Shown here: in pieces, positions 29,129-39,307 of the stretch
How the letters are laid out: every line of letters begins with the position of its first letter
How positions within the stretch are numbered: the first letter of the stretch is position 1
Assembly: GCF_025351295.1 (NCBI RefSeq)
Contig: NZ_JANXWD010000003.1
Span: forward strand, 1 to 64,000
Length of the DNA stretch: 64,000 nt
Reading direction: 5' to 3'
From: Phenylobacterium sp.
GTDB lineage: Bacteria; Pseudomonadota; Alphaproteobacteria; Caulobacterales; Caulobacteraceae
Program-made: the position numbers and the translations under genes
Notes under the pieces: model-generated
What the model was told of the DNA's origin: nothing
The model's input: only the letters and a program-made list of their open reading frames with translations
The model's database searches: none

Positions 29129-30719
29129 CGGGCGGCGACGTCGCCACCCAGCTTGACGCCAGGTTCGGATCGCCGCGACCGGCGTAGACGGCCCGCCTGG
29201 GATAGGCGAAGTGCGGCCGGCTGAACGCGACCTGGTCGGGACGCACGAGCTTGAAGTCGATGCGGAAAAAGTCCAGCGGCGACCCCGGCCTGGGATGGAT
29301 GCCGATCAGCGGGTCGGGCGCCTCGCGCCGCTCCACCCAGGCTTCGAGCGCGGCCAGGTAGTCGATGCCGTAAGCGCCCTCCCCGCCGCTGCAATGGTTC
29401 ATCCCCGGGACCATGAAGAAGCGGAAGAACCCCGTGGTCGCCTCCGGGCCGCCCATCGTGCGCGTCGCCAGTTCGTAATAGTCGACCGCGTTCAACGGCA
29501 CGATCGACTGGTCGGCCCAGCCCTGCGCCATGATCAGCTTGCCGCCAGCGGCCTTGAACTTGCGCAGGTCCGGGTTGGAGGCGGAGTAGATCGCTTCCAT
29601 CAGCCCCACGCGCTTCGGGTCGCGGTCGAAATCGAAGTCGGTGATCTGCCAGCTCGGTCCCGGGTCGGGGGAAAAGCCCATGTAGCGCCAGAGCTCGGCC
29701 TGCATGTCGGCGTAGATCGCCGGCGCGCCGTCCTTGGAGATATAGGGGCCGATCCAGTTCAGCTCCGAACCGGGCATGGCGCCGCCGGTGTAGAGGGCGC
29801 GGCCCTTGGAATCGTGGGGGCCGGCGTAGATCTTGCGCCCCACCGCCACCTGCGGCCCGGTCAGGCAGTCGGCGCGATCGGGGCCGGCGCACTGCAGGAC
29901 GCCCGGGTCGAAGTGGCAGGCCCGCGGGTCGCCGATCACGCCATCGGCCGCCCCGTCCGTCAGGTCGCAGGCCTTGATCGCTGCGGCGTGCAACAGGGGA
30001 ACCTTCGCCGCCGTGAGGATCTCGCCGCCGTCGGGGGCCCGATTGACCACCGTCGACCAGACCAGCTGGATGCTGGCGCCCGTCTCGTCGAGCACGGGGG
30101 CGATGGCCACGATGCCGTCGAAGTCGTCCGGGAACCTCTGGGCCTCGACCATGCCCTGCCGCCCGCCGGTGGAGCAGGCCATGAAGTAGCTGTAGCGCGG
30201 CGCCTGGCCGTAGAAGGCCGCGGTGATCGCCTTGCCCGCGAGGGTCGAGACATGGGTGGCGCGGTAGCCGAAATCGACCTCGGCCTGCAGGTTGTTGTAG
30301 GCCCATTTGCCGTCATACATCGTCGAGCGGTGGCCCATGTCGCTGTGCAGGCAGGCATAGCCGTCGCGGATGTGCTGGGGACAGGCCAGGTCCATCGCCA
30401 CCGACCCGCAGAACCCGCCGCAACCTCGGACGATGTACTTGCCGTTCCAGTTCTGGACCGGCAGCCACAGCCCGAAGCCGACGCTGGGCGCAACATAGCC
30501 CTCGATCGCGCAATAGGCCGGCCGCCCGGCCGTGGCGGCCACATAGTCGGCCTTGAGGATGTGGGTGGGCGCATCGAGCAGGTTGGAGAACGCACCCCCC
30601 GCCAGGGCGGCGCAGCGCGCAGCGGGATCGGCGGGCGGCCTACCGTCCATGGCGGCGGCCGGGCTGGCCAGCCCCAGCGTCGCGAACAGGATCATCAGCA
30701 CCGTCAGCCGACCGATCAT
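29118..30719 (-). CDS. Tannase/feruloyl esterase family protein (copy 2)
   Basis: From ATG 30719: signal peptide MIGRLTVLMILFATLGLASPAAAM; ACSTGGRQGMVEAQRFP; VPGMNHCSGGEG. Confidence 0.9.
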   Translation of the reverse strand: MIGRLTVLMILFATLGLASPAAAMDGRPPADPAARCAALAGGAFSNLLDAPTHILKADYVAATAGRPAYCAIEGYVAPSVGFGLWLPVQNWNGKYIVRGCGGFCGSVAMDLACPQHIRDGYACLHSDMGHRSTMYDGKWAYNNLQAEVDFGYRATHVSTLAGKAITAAFYGQAPRYSYFMACSTGGRQGMVEAQRFPDDFDGIVAIAPVLDETGASIQLVWSTVVNRAPDGGEILTAAKVPLLHAAAIKACDLTDGAADGVIGDPRACHFDPGVLQCAGPDRADCLTGPQVAVGRKIYAGPHDSKGRALYTGGAMPGSELNWIGPYISKDGAPAIYADMQAELWRYMGFSPDPGPSWQITDFDFDRDPKRVGLMEAIYSASNPDLRKFKAAGGKLIMAQGWADQSIVPLNAVDYYELATRTMGGPEATTGFFRFFMVPGMNHCSGGEGAYGIDYLAALEAWVERREAPDPLIGIHPRPGSPLDFFRIDFKLVRPDQVAFSRPHFAYPRRAVYAGRGDPNLASSWVATSPPVSP

Positions 30720-30926
30720 CGCCGGATCTCCCAACCCCAGGGTCGCGCGGGAACGCCCTGGCCGGAGCGCCGCAGGAGACGCTACCGCGGCGACCCGGCC
30801 GTCCGCAGTGACAGAAGGTGCGGCTCGCATGCGGCGCGCGCATGGCCTCGACGCGCGCCGCCTGCCCGCAGGGTCACCCTCTATGAGTATTCCGCGATTC
30901 TGCCCGTTCCCGGCCGTGACTAAGCC

Positions 30927-31901
30927 TTGGCCTGCGCCCCCTCGCCCCACGGCCGGTCGGCGCCATGCGTCAAGGGAGTCGGGCTTTTGGAGAACTGGGT
31001 CGCCCTGGAGAACCTGGCGGGCATCGGTCGCGTCACCTGTGGGTGGAAGCGACCGGAACTGTCGCTCGACGCGGTTCGCCCGTACTGGCGCGACGCGCAC
31101 AGTCCGGCCATCGCCCGGCGCCACGGGGTCTACGAATATCGGCACTACGCGCTCGACCCGGTGGAGCCGGACCTGTTCGCCGCGATCGAGGGCGTCGAGC
31201 GCGCGCCGCCCGCCGACCAGCAGCTGATGTGGCTATCGGACGTCCGCTACCGCGACCAGGCCGGCCTCGACGCCTTCGGCGCCTCGCCCGGGCCGCAGGT
31301 CAAGGCGCAGATCCTGGCCGACATCGAGATGATCGTCGACAAGAGCACGACCTATCTGGTGCTCGGCGACAACGGCCGCACGCTGGTCGACAGTTCAGGC
31401 GATCCCGCCCCGGCCGGGCCGGCGGCGCACAGCTACGGCGTGTTCCTGAAGCAGCGGGGCGACGAGGCGGGCTTCCGCGCCCATGTCAGGGCGATGGCGG
31501 CGCGATGGGCGGCGGGTCCGGGTGTCCGCCGGCTGCGCCTGAACCTGTTCGAGGTTCCCGACATGGACGCCGAGCGCAAGGCCGGTTATCCCGTCAAGAC
31601 CCATCCCCCGGAGATGCAGTACCAGGCCTGGATCGACCTGGCCCTGGCCGGTCCCGAGGCGGCGCGCGGCCTGATGTCGCCGGCGGACGGGCTGGATCAC
31701 GCCGGCCACCTGCGGGCCGTGCACGCCTATCCGGCCCCGGCCGTCTACACCTTCAACTGCGCGGGTCGCCCGACCCTGGCCGGGTTGCGGGGCTATCCTG
31801 CCATGGCGGCGATCCGCGGACTGGACGCCGGGCACCAGCGCGACCCGGGCCTGCTCCGGTGGATGTACGGCGACGTCGCCCCGCTGGAAGGCGTCCGGTG
31901 A
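30927..31901 (+). CDS. EthD/dimeric alpha-beta barrel-like protein, apparently with two repeats
   Basis: ELSLDAVRPYWRDAHSPAIARRHGVYEYRHY... and second half HSYGVFLKQRGDEAGFRAHVRAMAARWAAGPGVRRLRLNLFEV. True start uncertain. Confidence 0.65.
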   Translation: MACAPSPHGRSAPCVKGVGLLENWVALENLAGIGRVTCGWKRPELSLDAVRPYWRDAHSPAIARRHGVYEYRHYALDPVEPDLFAAIEGVERAPPADQQLMWLSDVRYRDQAGLDAFGASPGPQVKAQILADIEMIVDKSTTYLVLGDNGRTLVDSSGDPAPAGPAAHSYGVFLKQRGDEAGFRAHVRAMAARWAAGPGVRRLRLNLFEVPDMDAERKAGYPVKTHPPEMQYQAWIDLALAGPEAARGLMSPADGLDHAGHLRAVHAYPAPAVYTFNCAGRPTLAGLRGYPAMAAIRGLDAGHQRDPGLLRWMYGDVAPLEGVR

Positions 31902-33262
31902 CGGCGACGGTCTCCGCGCGGCTCGCCGGCTTCCTGCGCGCGCAGTGCGACGCCGGACCGCCGCCTGAGGTGCTGCACGAGGCCGCCCGCCTGCTGATTA
32001 ACCAGCTGAAGGCCTCGGTGGGCGCGATGGGTCACCCCGCGGTGGCCATCCTGCATGACTGGGCCAGAAGCTTCCCGGTCCCGGACGCCTCGGCGCGCAT
32101 CCTGTGGTTCGGGGACGCCGCGGGGCCGGAACAGGCCGCCGTCGTCAACGGCGCCCTCTTCGAGGTGCTGGACTTCAACGAGACCTACATCCCATGTTTC
32201 ATGCACGCGGTCTCGGGCGTGCTGCCCTCAGTGCTGGCCGCCGCGGAGATCGGCGGGCAGAGCGGCGCCGACGTGGTCAAGGCCCTGGCGCTCGGCATCG
32301 AGGCCGAGCTGGCCTGCGCGGCTATGCTGATGCCGACCGGCTATTTCCGAGGGTTCATTCCCGGCGGCCTGACAGGCGCCATCGGCGGCGCGGCGGCCTG
32401 CAGCCTGCTGCTGGGCCTGGACGAGACCCGGACGCGCAACGCCATCGGCCTGGCGATGAACAGCGGCATGGGCTTCTACCAGTCGGCCGGCAGCATGGCC
32501 CTGCCCTACGTCATGGGCATGACCGCCCGCAACGGCTTCACGATCGCCCAGCTCGCCGCCCGCGGCATGGACGCGCCAGCCGCCGCCTTCGAAGGCGACA
32601 AGGGCATGCTCAGCGCCTATTCCGACGAGCCGGCGGCCAAGATCGACACGGTCATGGACGGGCTGGGCGGCGACTGGCGGATCCTGGGCCAGAGCTACAA
32701 GACCGTTCCCACCGAGACCATCACCCACGGCCCCATCGAGTGCGTCCTGGCGCTGCTGAAACGGGCCGGCGGTCGCACCCCTGAGACGCTCACCTTCAAG
32801 GTGGCGCCCATCGTGGTGAAGATCGCCGAGGAACGCGCCGCGCGATTTGGCGCGCCGACCACGGACCTGGAGGCGCGGTTCGATCTCAAGCACTGCGCCG
32901 CCGCGGCGTGGCGGCGGGGCCGCTTCACCCTGGCCGAGATGAACGAGGCGGCCTTCCGCGACGCCGATATCCTGGACCTGCGGGCGCGCACGGTGCTGGA
33001 GGCTGACGAGACCCAGGCGACGTTCGACGGCGCGGGTCTGGAGGTGCGCTACGCCGACGGGTCGAGCGACAGCATCTTCATCCCGAATTTCCGCGGCACG
33101 CCCGGCAATCCGATGTCCGACCTGGAGCTCTCGGAGGTCTTCCGGGTGTCGGCCGAGGGTGTACTGAGCGGCGATCGCAGCCAGGCCGTGCTGGATGCCG
33201 CCTGGGACCTGCCGCGGGCCGCCGATATCCACACCCTCATGTCGCTCGCCTCAGTCCGCTAG
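31898..33262 (+). CDS. MmgE/PrpD family protein
   Basis: GTG start at 31898 (GTGA overlap with upstream stop); HEAARLLINQLKASVGAMGHPAVAI, NGALFEVLDFNETYIPCFMHAVSGVLPSVLAAAE, GFYQSAGSM, YKTVPTETITHGPIE. Confidence 0.9.
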   Translation: MTATVSARLAGFLRAQCDAGPPPEVLHEAARLLINQLKASVGAMGHPAVAILHDWARSFPVPDASARILWFGDAAGPEQAAVVNGALFEVLDFNETYIPCFMHAVSGVLPSVLAAAEIGGQSGADVVKALALGIEAELACAAMLMPTGYFRGFIPGGLTGAIGGAAACSLLLGLDETRTRNAIGLAMNSGMGFYQSAGSMALPYVMGMTARNGFTIAQLAARGMDAPAAAFEGDKGMLSAYSDEPAAKIDTVMDGLGGDWRILGQSYKTVPTETITHGPIECVLALLKRAGGRTPETLTFKVAPIVVKIAEERAARFGAPTTDLEARFDLKHCAAAAWRRGRFTLAEMNEAAFRDADILDLRARTVLEADETQATFDGAGLEVRYADGSSDSIFIPNFRGTPGNPMSDLELSEVFRVSAEGVLSGDRSQAVLDAAWDLPRAADIHTLMSLASVR

Positions 33263-33288
33263 CCGCCGCCCACCGGAGCCAGACCGCC

Positions 33289-34098
33289 ATGCCGCTCGTC
33301 AACCTCCAGGCCGCCGGTGAGACCATCTGGTTCAAGACCACCGGCTCGGGCCCGCCGCTGCTGCAGATCCACGGCTCGGCGTTCGGCCACCGCAACTTCG
33401 AGAAGATGACGCCGCTGATGGCCGAGCACTTCGCGGTGATCGACTTCGACCTGCCCGGATACGGCGAGAGCCAGGGCAGGCCGCGCGACAGCATGGAGGG
33501 CATCGCCGACCAGGTGTTCGAATTCATGCACGCGGCGGGGCTGGGCAAGGTCAACCTGCACGGCACCTCCTTCGGCGCGATGATCGGCCTGACCCTGGCG
33601 GCGCGGCATCCGGAGGTCATCGAGCATCTGGTGCTCAGCTGCTTCCTGGCGCGCTACGACAACGCCGCGCGGCAGATGCGGGCCACCTGGAAACGCGCGG
33701 CCCTGGAGAGCGGAATGGAAGCCGTCGCCGACCTGACCTCGGTGGCGGGGTTCGCGCGCGGGTTCTACGACCGGCCGGGCGCCGAGGCGCAACTGGCCGC
33801 CATGCGCGTAGCCTTCTCGAAGAATACGCCCCAGGCCTTCATCGCCGGCACCGAGACCATCGAGCGCACCGATCTCAGCGCGTACGCGCCGCAGGTCACC
33901 GCGCCGACCCTGCTGCTGGCCGGCCAGGAGGACAACATGACCCCGTTCAAGCCGGCCGACAGTGGCGTCGGCTTCTCGCAGATCGAGACCCTGATGCCGA
34001 CCGCCCGCCTCACCGTGCTGCCGGAATGCGGGCACTATCTGGTGATCGAACAGCCCGAGCTGGCGGCCGAGGCGATCGTGGCCTTCATCGGACGCTAG
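33289..34098 (+). CDS. Alpha/beta hydrolase (canonical GTSFG nucleophile elbow)
   Basis: 269 aa; PLLQIHGSAFGHRNFEKM, NLHGTSFGAMIGL, LPECGHYLVIEQPE. Confidence 0.92.
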   Translation: MPLVNLQAAGETIWFKTTGSGPPLLQIHGSAFGHRNFEKMTPLMAEHFAVIDFDLPGYGESQGRPRDSMEGIADQVFEFMHAAGLGKVNLHGTSFGAMIGLTLAARHPEVIEHLVLSCFLARYDNAARQMRATWKRAALESGMEAVADLTSVAGFARGFYDRPGAEAQLAAMRVAFSKNTPQAFIAGTETIERTDLSAYAPQVTAPTLLLAGQEDNMTPFKPADSGVGFSQIETLMPTARLTVLPECGHYLVIEQPELAAEAIVAFIGR

Positions 34099-35383
34099 CC
34101 CCGGCCAGCAGGGGGCCGATGGCCGCCGCCGCGGCCAGGACGGCCCGGTCGGCGAACCTGGGCCCCGTCAGGGTCAGGCCCAGGGCCAGGCCCGCCGGCC
34201 CGCGCCCGGCCGGCACGTTCACGGCCGGCGTGTGCAGCAGGGTCCAGAGGCCGTTGAACACGAACGAGCCGGTCTGGTGCAGGCCAAGGGGCGCCTCGCC
34301 CACCACGCTGGGGGTCAGGATCGCGTCGAATCCGGCGGCGATCGCATCGAAGACCGGACGTGCGGCGGCGGCGGCGTCATAGGCGGCGCACAGGTCCGCG
34401 ACGGTCAGCCCGTCGCGCGCCTCCACATAGCCTCTCAGGTCCTCGTGCAGCGCCTGGCCGTGCGCCCGGTACTCGGCCAGGAAGGCCGTGCGCCCTTCCA
34501 TCCGCATGATCGCCTGGTGAGCGCGCGGCAGGTCGTCGAAGGCGGGGGGCAGATCGAGGTCCTCGACGTGCGCGCCGGCGGCCTTCAGCCGTTCGCCGGA
34601 CCGGGCGAACAGGGCCTGGACCGACGGCTCGGCCGACGCCCAGCTCGGCGATCTGCAGAGCCCGATCCGCGCGCCTCTCAGACAGAGCGGCGGCTGGGGC
34701 TGGGTTGGGGCCGGGTGCGGGTCGAAGACCTCGAACAGCAGCGCCAGGTCATCCGCCGAGCGGGCGAACCATCCGACGGTGTCGAGGCTGGGGGCGAACG
34801 GGCGGACGCCCTCGCGACTGACCAGGCCCCAGGTGGGCTTGAAGCCATAGACGCCGCAGTAGGCCGCGGGGCGCAGGATCGACCCGCCGGTCTGGGTGCC
34901 CAGCGCCAGGGGCACATGACCGTCGGCCACCGCCGCGGCCGAGCCGCTGGACGAGCCGCCCGGCGTGCGCGCGAGGTCGTGCGGATTGCGGGTCAGCGCC
35001 TTGGCCCCCGTCGCGGCGAACTCGACGGTGTCGGTCTTGCCGAAGACTACCGCCCCGGCCGACCGCAGGACGCTGACACAGGCCGCGTCCAGGCGCGGGA
35101 AGGAGTCGCGATAGAGTGGCGAGTTGTGCCGGGTCGGCATGTCGTGCGTCAGGATCACGTCCTTGATCCCGACGGGGATGCCGCCCAGCGGCCGCACGCG
35201 TCCGTCCAGATCGCAGGCCAGCGCCTGGGCCAGCACAACCGCGGGCTCGAGATGGGCCCAGGCCTTGACCTCGCCGTCCCGGATCCGGACGCGCTCCAGG
35301 CAGGCCCGGTTCAGCGCCTCGGCCGTGAGCTCGCCACGGCCCATCCGGGCCAGCGCCTCGGTGGCGGTGAGGGGTTGCGTCAT
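34085..35383 (-). CDS. Amidase (amidase signature family)
   Basis: GGIPVGIKDVILTHDMPT, LARTPGGSSSGSAAAVADGHVPLALGTQTGGSILRPAAYCGVYGFKPT; internal ATG (MTQPL) preferred. Confidence 0.93.
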   Translation of the reverse strand: MTQPLTATEALARMGRGELTAEALNRACLERVRIRDGEVKAWAHLEPAVVLAQALACDLDGRVRPLGGIPVGIKDVILTHDMPTRHNSPLYRDSFPRLDAACVSVLRSAGAVVFGKTDTVEFAATGAKALTRNPHDLARTPGGSSSGSAAAVADGHVPLALGTQTGGSILRPAAYCGVYGFKPTWGLVSREGVRPFAPSLDTVGWFARSADDLALLFEVFDPHPAPTQPQPPLCLRGARIGLCRSPSWASAEPSVQALFARSGERLKAAGAHVEDLDLPPAFDDLPRAHQAIMRMEGRTAFLAEYRAHGQALHEDLRGYVEARDGLTVADLCAAYDAAAAARPVFDAIAAGFDAILTPSVVGEAPLGLHQTGSFVFNGLWTLLHTPAVNVPAGRGPAGLALGLTLTGPRFADRAVLAAAAAIGPLLAGASVR

Positions 35384-35592
35384 CCCGGCTCCTTCAACCT
35401 GGACCCAGACTATCAAGGCGGCGGGCCGGCCGGTACGGCTGGCTCGTCATAGGCTTTGACGCGCGGGGTATAGCCGCCGCGCTCGCCTTGCGCCGCGCGC
35501 ATGGGCCTATGACCATTTCCGGGTTCATGTCCGGTGGCGGCGCCCTTACGGATAGGACTTCAGCCGGGGTCGTCCCGGCGACGGGCCAGGTC

Positions 35593-36384
35593 ATGAGTGA
35601 GAGCAGATCGTATCCGGCGGGCGACTTCGACGCCCTCGCGGCCTACCGCCGGATGTTCGCGACCGCGCAGGATGGCGTGGCGGCCTGGTGGTATTTCGGA
35701 ACCGCCTTCGCCGAGCTTCCGGGCCATCTGAGCCTGCCGGTGATCCAGGCCGAGACCCTGATGATCTACAAGACCACCACCCTTTCGGCCGACGCCTTCC
35801 GCATGGACTGGTGGGAGATCGGCTACATGCGCGATCTGGCGACCGGCGAGATCGCCCGGTCCTGGACCAACCCGATCACCGGCGCCACCGTCGCCGCGCC
35901 GCAGAAGTTCGAGGAAGGTCCCGCCCACTTCCTGATCGCCCGCAACGGCGCCGGGCTGAAGCTGGAGCTCACCCAGGCGCACGCCCGCATCGAGCGGGTC
36001 GACGTCGAGTTCTCGGAATCGGACGGCCGGGTCCTACTGGAACAGACCGAACGCAAGGTCCGCGGCTTCCCGTTGCCCGACGGCACCATGCCCAGCCTGG
36101 ACTCCGCCGACGTGAGCTCGGCGCGGACCACGCTCTCGATCCAGTCGGCCCGCGGCGACCTGCAGCAGTCGAGCGCGCCCTGTTCGGGGGCCTATGACTT
36201 CGAACTGCGCAAGCCGCCCGGCTGGATGGGTTTCGGCGATCGTCCCGGGTCGGCGATCACCCGCGGCGCCATGGTCAAGGCCCCGATGAACGCGCCGTTG
36301 AACCCGAGCGCCTGGCGCCGCCTGCAGCAGCTCTTCCCGGACTGCTTCGACGGCGACGAGGTGCGGCCCCGGTGGCCGGCGTAG
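35593..36384 (+). CDS. DUF1838-like protein (no signal peptide evident)
   Basis: MSESRSYPAGDFDALAAYRRMFATAQDGVAAWWYFGTAFAELPGH...; ORF is open from 35488; family call from memory of DUF1838 architecture. Confidence 0.6.
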   Translation: MSESRSYPAGDFDALAAYRRMFATAQDGVAAWWYFGTAFAELPGHLSLPVIQAETLMIYKTTTLSADAFRMDWWEIGYMRDLATGEIARSWTNPITGATVAAPQKFEEGPAHFLIARNGAGLKLELTQAHARIERVDVEFSESDGRVLLEQTERKVRGFPLPDGTMPSLDSADVSSARTTLSIQSARGDLQQSSAPCSGAYDFELRKPPGWMGFGDRPGSAITRGAMVKAPMNAPLNPSAWRRLQQLFPDCFDGDEVRPRWPA

Positions 36385-37202
36385 AGCGCATGTCGCGGGC
36401 CAGGCCAGCCAGACGCGACCTGCTGGGCCTGATCCCCGTCAGCCTGGCCCTGTGCGCGTCGGCGCTGGTGTCGGCGCCGGCCGCGGCGGCCCAGACCCCA
36501 GGCCTGCGGACCTGGCTCAAGCTCGTCGCCGACCTGGACGGCCGGACCGTGTTTTCCGTGACCGAGGGCATGGTCTGGGGTTTCAAGCCCCAGGCCGACG
36601 ACCTGACCGCGGCGCAGTTCGCCCGGCGGCTCTATGGCTACCGAAGCCTGCTTGCCCGCAAGGTGGAGACCACGCCGGACGGCCTGCGCCTGCGGACCAA
36701 GGGCTGGAGCTTCTACCTCGACGCCGACAGCGGCGAGCCAGTGTCCGAGTTGCTCAATCCCTACACCGGCCTGAAGGTGACCTGTCCGCCCCTGTCGGGC
36801 CCAGCGTCGAGCGTCACCTATGGCGGACCGGTGGCCACCGGCGCCGGTCCGGACCTGACGATGCGGCGGATCGGCGACCACGCCTGGATCGGCGTCGACC
36901 GGATCTCCCGCTTCAAGCCGTCCGACACCACCTGGTTCAAGCTCGAGGCCGACCTCACGACCTACGCCTGCAGGACGGCGGACCTGGACAACCCCGCAAA
37001 CAGCCACATCCCCAGCACCTGGTCGCACAGCCTGACGGCCGAATGGCAGACCTGGATGCGGATGCATGGCGAGCCGGGCCACATCCTATTCAACGGCGCG
37101 GGCGTGGCGCTGCGCGGCCCCGAGCAGATCGGCACCGACCTGCGGCGCGCCATCGACCGCGGCTTTCCGGGCGCCCTGGCCGAGACTCTCGCCTGGGGCT
37201 GA
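36372..37202 (+). CDS. DUF1838-like protein with Tat/Sec-type signal
   Basis: RRDLLGLIPVSLALCASALVSAPAAAAQ export signal; TWLKLVADLDGRTVFSVTEGMVWGFKP...LNPYTGLKVTCPPL. Confidence 0.6.
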   Translation: MAGVERMSRARPARRDLLGLIPVSLALCASALVSAPAAAAQTPGLRTWLKLVADLDGRTVFSVTEGMVWGFKPQADDLTAAQFARRLYGYRSLLARKVETTPDGLRLRTKGWSFYLDADSGEPVSELLNPYTGLKVTCPPLSGPASSVTYGGPVATGAGPDLTMRRIGDHAWIGVDRISRFKPSDTTWFKLEADLTTYACRTADLDNPANSHIPSTWSHSLTAEWQTWMRMHGEPGHILFNGAGVALRGPEQIGTDLRRAIDRGFPGALAETLAWG

Positions 37203-37294
37203 CGCTATGCGGCCCGCACATAGGCGGTTGCGGATTTGAGACTACCGGGGCGGGGGCGCAGACCCCAAGCTGATGGCCGCGGCTGGAGGCTTCC

Positions 37295-38155
37295 ATGAGC
37301 GAGACGATCGCAAGACCCGACACCCAGGACCTGATGGTCCCCGGCCCCATCGGCCGTCTGGCGGTGCGCACCAAGGGCCTCGCGGCCCGGCCGGCCCAGG
37401 TGGTGGTGATGGTCCAGGGTTCCAACCTCACCGGCCAGGCGATCTTCGACCTCTCCTTTCCGGGCGGGAAGGACTACTCGCTGATGGACGCCATCGTCGG
37501 CCTTGGCTACGGCGCGGTCACCTTCTCCGTACGCGGCTACGGCAATTCAGAGGCTCCGGAGGACGGCTTCAGCGTCACCACCGAGGCGGCCATGGAGGAC
37601 CTGGACGCGGTGATGGACTGGGTCGCCGCCCAGGGCTATCGCCGCCCGCACCTGCTGGGGTTCTCCTGGGGCGGCCGGATCGCCGGGCGCTATGTGGAGA
37701 CCCACGGCGAGCGGGTGGACCGGCTGGTGCTCTACGACCCGGCGCGCGGCGGCGGAAACCTGGTCCTGCCGGCCCCCACCGAGCCGTGGTGGACCAACAC
37801 CTACCAGCATTACAATGAAAAGCTGGAGCCGGACTTCACCGATCCGGCGGTGCGCCACGCCATCGGCCAGCTGGTCAGCACGACCGAAGCCCGCTCCCCG
37901 AACGGCATCCGCCTGGAGAACGCGCGGCCCTTCCCCGCCATCGATCCCAGCCGGATCCAGCGACCGACCCTGCTGATCTATGGTGTGGAGGCCGCCAAGG
38001 CCAACTACATGCAGGGCGGGGTCCCGCGCGGCCAGTTCTTCGAGGACCTGGCGACCGACGACAAGGCCTTGGTGATCATCCCGGGGGGCGGCGATTTCGC
38101 CCATTTCCAGCAGTCCCGCTACCGCCTCTACAAGGCGATCGGCGACTTCCTGTAG
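37295..38155 (+). CDS. Alpha/beta hydrolase (canonical GFSWG nucleophile elbow)
   Basis: 286 aa; RPHLLGFSWGGRIAGRYVETHGERVDRLVLYDPA. Confidence 0.9.
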   Translation: MSETIARPDTQDLMVPGPIGRLAVRTKGLAARPAQVVVMVQGSNLTGQAIFDLSFPGGKDYSLMDAIVGLGYGAVTFSVRGYGNSEAPEDGFSVTTEAAMEDLDAVMDWVAAQGYRRPHLLGFSWGGRIAGRYVETHGERVDRLVLYDPARGGGNLVLPAPTEPWWTNTYQHYNEKLEPDFTDPAVRHAIGQLVSTTEARSPNGIRLENARPFPAIDPSRIQRPTLLIYGVEAAKANYMQGGVPRGQFFEDLATDDKALVIIPGGGDFAHFQQSRYRLYKAIGDFL

Positions 38156-38172
38156 GCGCCCCCGGCGCGGCG

Positions 38173-39285
38173 CTAATCCCGGATGGCGCCGAAGAAGCTG
38201 ATCGGCGGCAGCTGGCCCTTGAGGTAGACCGGCTCGCGCTCGGCGGTGAAATAGCGCTCGGGCGCAAACCCGGCCTCGGCCACGGCCTTGGGATAGTCCA
38301 GCGCCTTGAAGCCCCCCGAGAACGGCTCGTTGGCATTCATACCGAACCAGCTGGTGCGCATCTGTACGAATGGGTCGTCGATCGGCGGCATGCCGCCATC
38401 CATCAGCATCACGCCGCCCGGCGCGAGCAGGCGATGGGCTTCCTTGAACAGCGCGCGGATCACCGGAACGGGGCATTCGTGGGTGACCAGCATCGAGGCC
38501 ACCAGGTCGAAGTGGCCGTCCGGGAAGTCCGTGTGCGCGCCGTCCTGCTGGCTGAAGTGCGCCGCGATCCCGAGCGATTCCGCGCGGGCGTGGGCGTGGC
38601 GCACCTGCGGCGCGCCGACATCGATCCCGTGCACCTCGGCGTCCGGGAAGTATTCCTTCCACGGCAGGGTCGTGAACCCCGGGCCGCAGCCCACGTCCAG
38701 GATGCGGCGCGGCTTGAGCTCCGGAAACCGCTCCCGGATCACCTCGGCCTGCGCCACGCCCAGTCCATCGTTGCGGGGCCCCAGGCCTCCGAACGCGAAT
38801 ACATAGACACCGCGGTCGTAGAGGGCGCCGGCATAGACATCGTCGTCGGACAGCTCAGTATGGAAATTGCCGGGCATGACGTGGATGTCGACGGCGTCGA
38901 TGTAGCGCGGGATCTCAAGATCCGGATTGAGCCGCAGCGTCCCGCGATCCGCGGGCCTGGGCCGGGCGTTGCCGTTCAGGGTGTCGAGCTGGCGCTCGAT
39001 GCTCTCGCCCACGGTGTCCCAGACCAGCTCCTGAGCCGCGCGTCCCACCACGTCCGAGCCCCGGAAATAGAAACTGCTGTCGGTCAGCCGCTTGACCTCC
39101 TGCGGCGAGGCCGGCGGCCGGCCGTAGCGTGCCTCGAAGGCCGGGAGCAGCTGGCGGTAGTAGACGTCGTTCGCGCCCGGGAAGAGGTCAGTCGTGAACA
39201 TCTTGCGCAGCGACGAACAGAAGTCCTGCCGCGCCAGTTCGTCATGGGTGGCGCTGGGGAGAGCGGCGTGCGGTTCCTGGAACAT
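38173..39285 (-). CDS. Class I SAM-dependent methyltransferase
   Basis: ILDVGCGPGFTTLPWKEYFPDAEVHGIDVGAPQVRHA (motif I) with an N-terminal extension; 370 aa. Confidence 0.9.
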   Translation of the reverse strand: MFQEPHAALPSATHDELARQDFCSSLRKMFTTDLFPGANDVYYRQLLPAFEARYGRPPASPQEVKRLTDSSFYFRGSDVVGRAAQELVWDTVGESIERQLDTLNGNARPRPADRGTLRLNPDLEIPRYIDAVDIHVMPGNFHTELSDDDVYAGALYDRGVYVFAFGGLGPRNDGLGVAQAEVIRERFPELKPRRILDVGCGPGFTTLPWKEYFPDAEVHGIDVGAPQVRHAHARAESLGIAAHFSQQDGAHTDFPDGHFDLVASMLVTHECPVPVIRALFKEAHRLLAPGGVMLMDGGMPPIDDPFVQMRTSWFGMNANEPFSGGFKALDYPKAVAEAGFAPERYFTAEREPVYLKGQLPPISFFGAIRD

Positions 39286-39307
39286 GCGGCTTATCCTTCA
39301 GCTGAAC

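Noticed and set aside
29211-30923. 570-aa plus-strand ORF opposite tannase copy 2
   Set aside because: Antisense shadow; the minus strand has a signal peptide and catalytic motifs.
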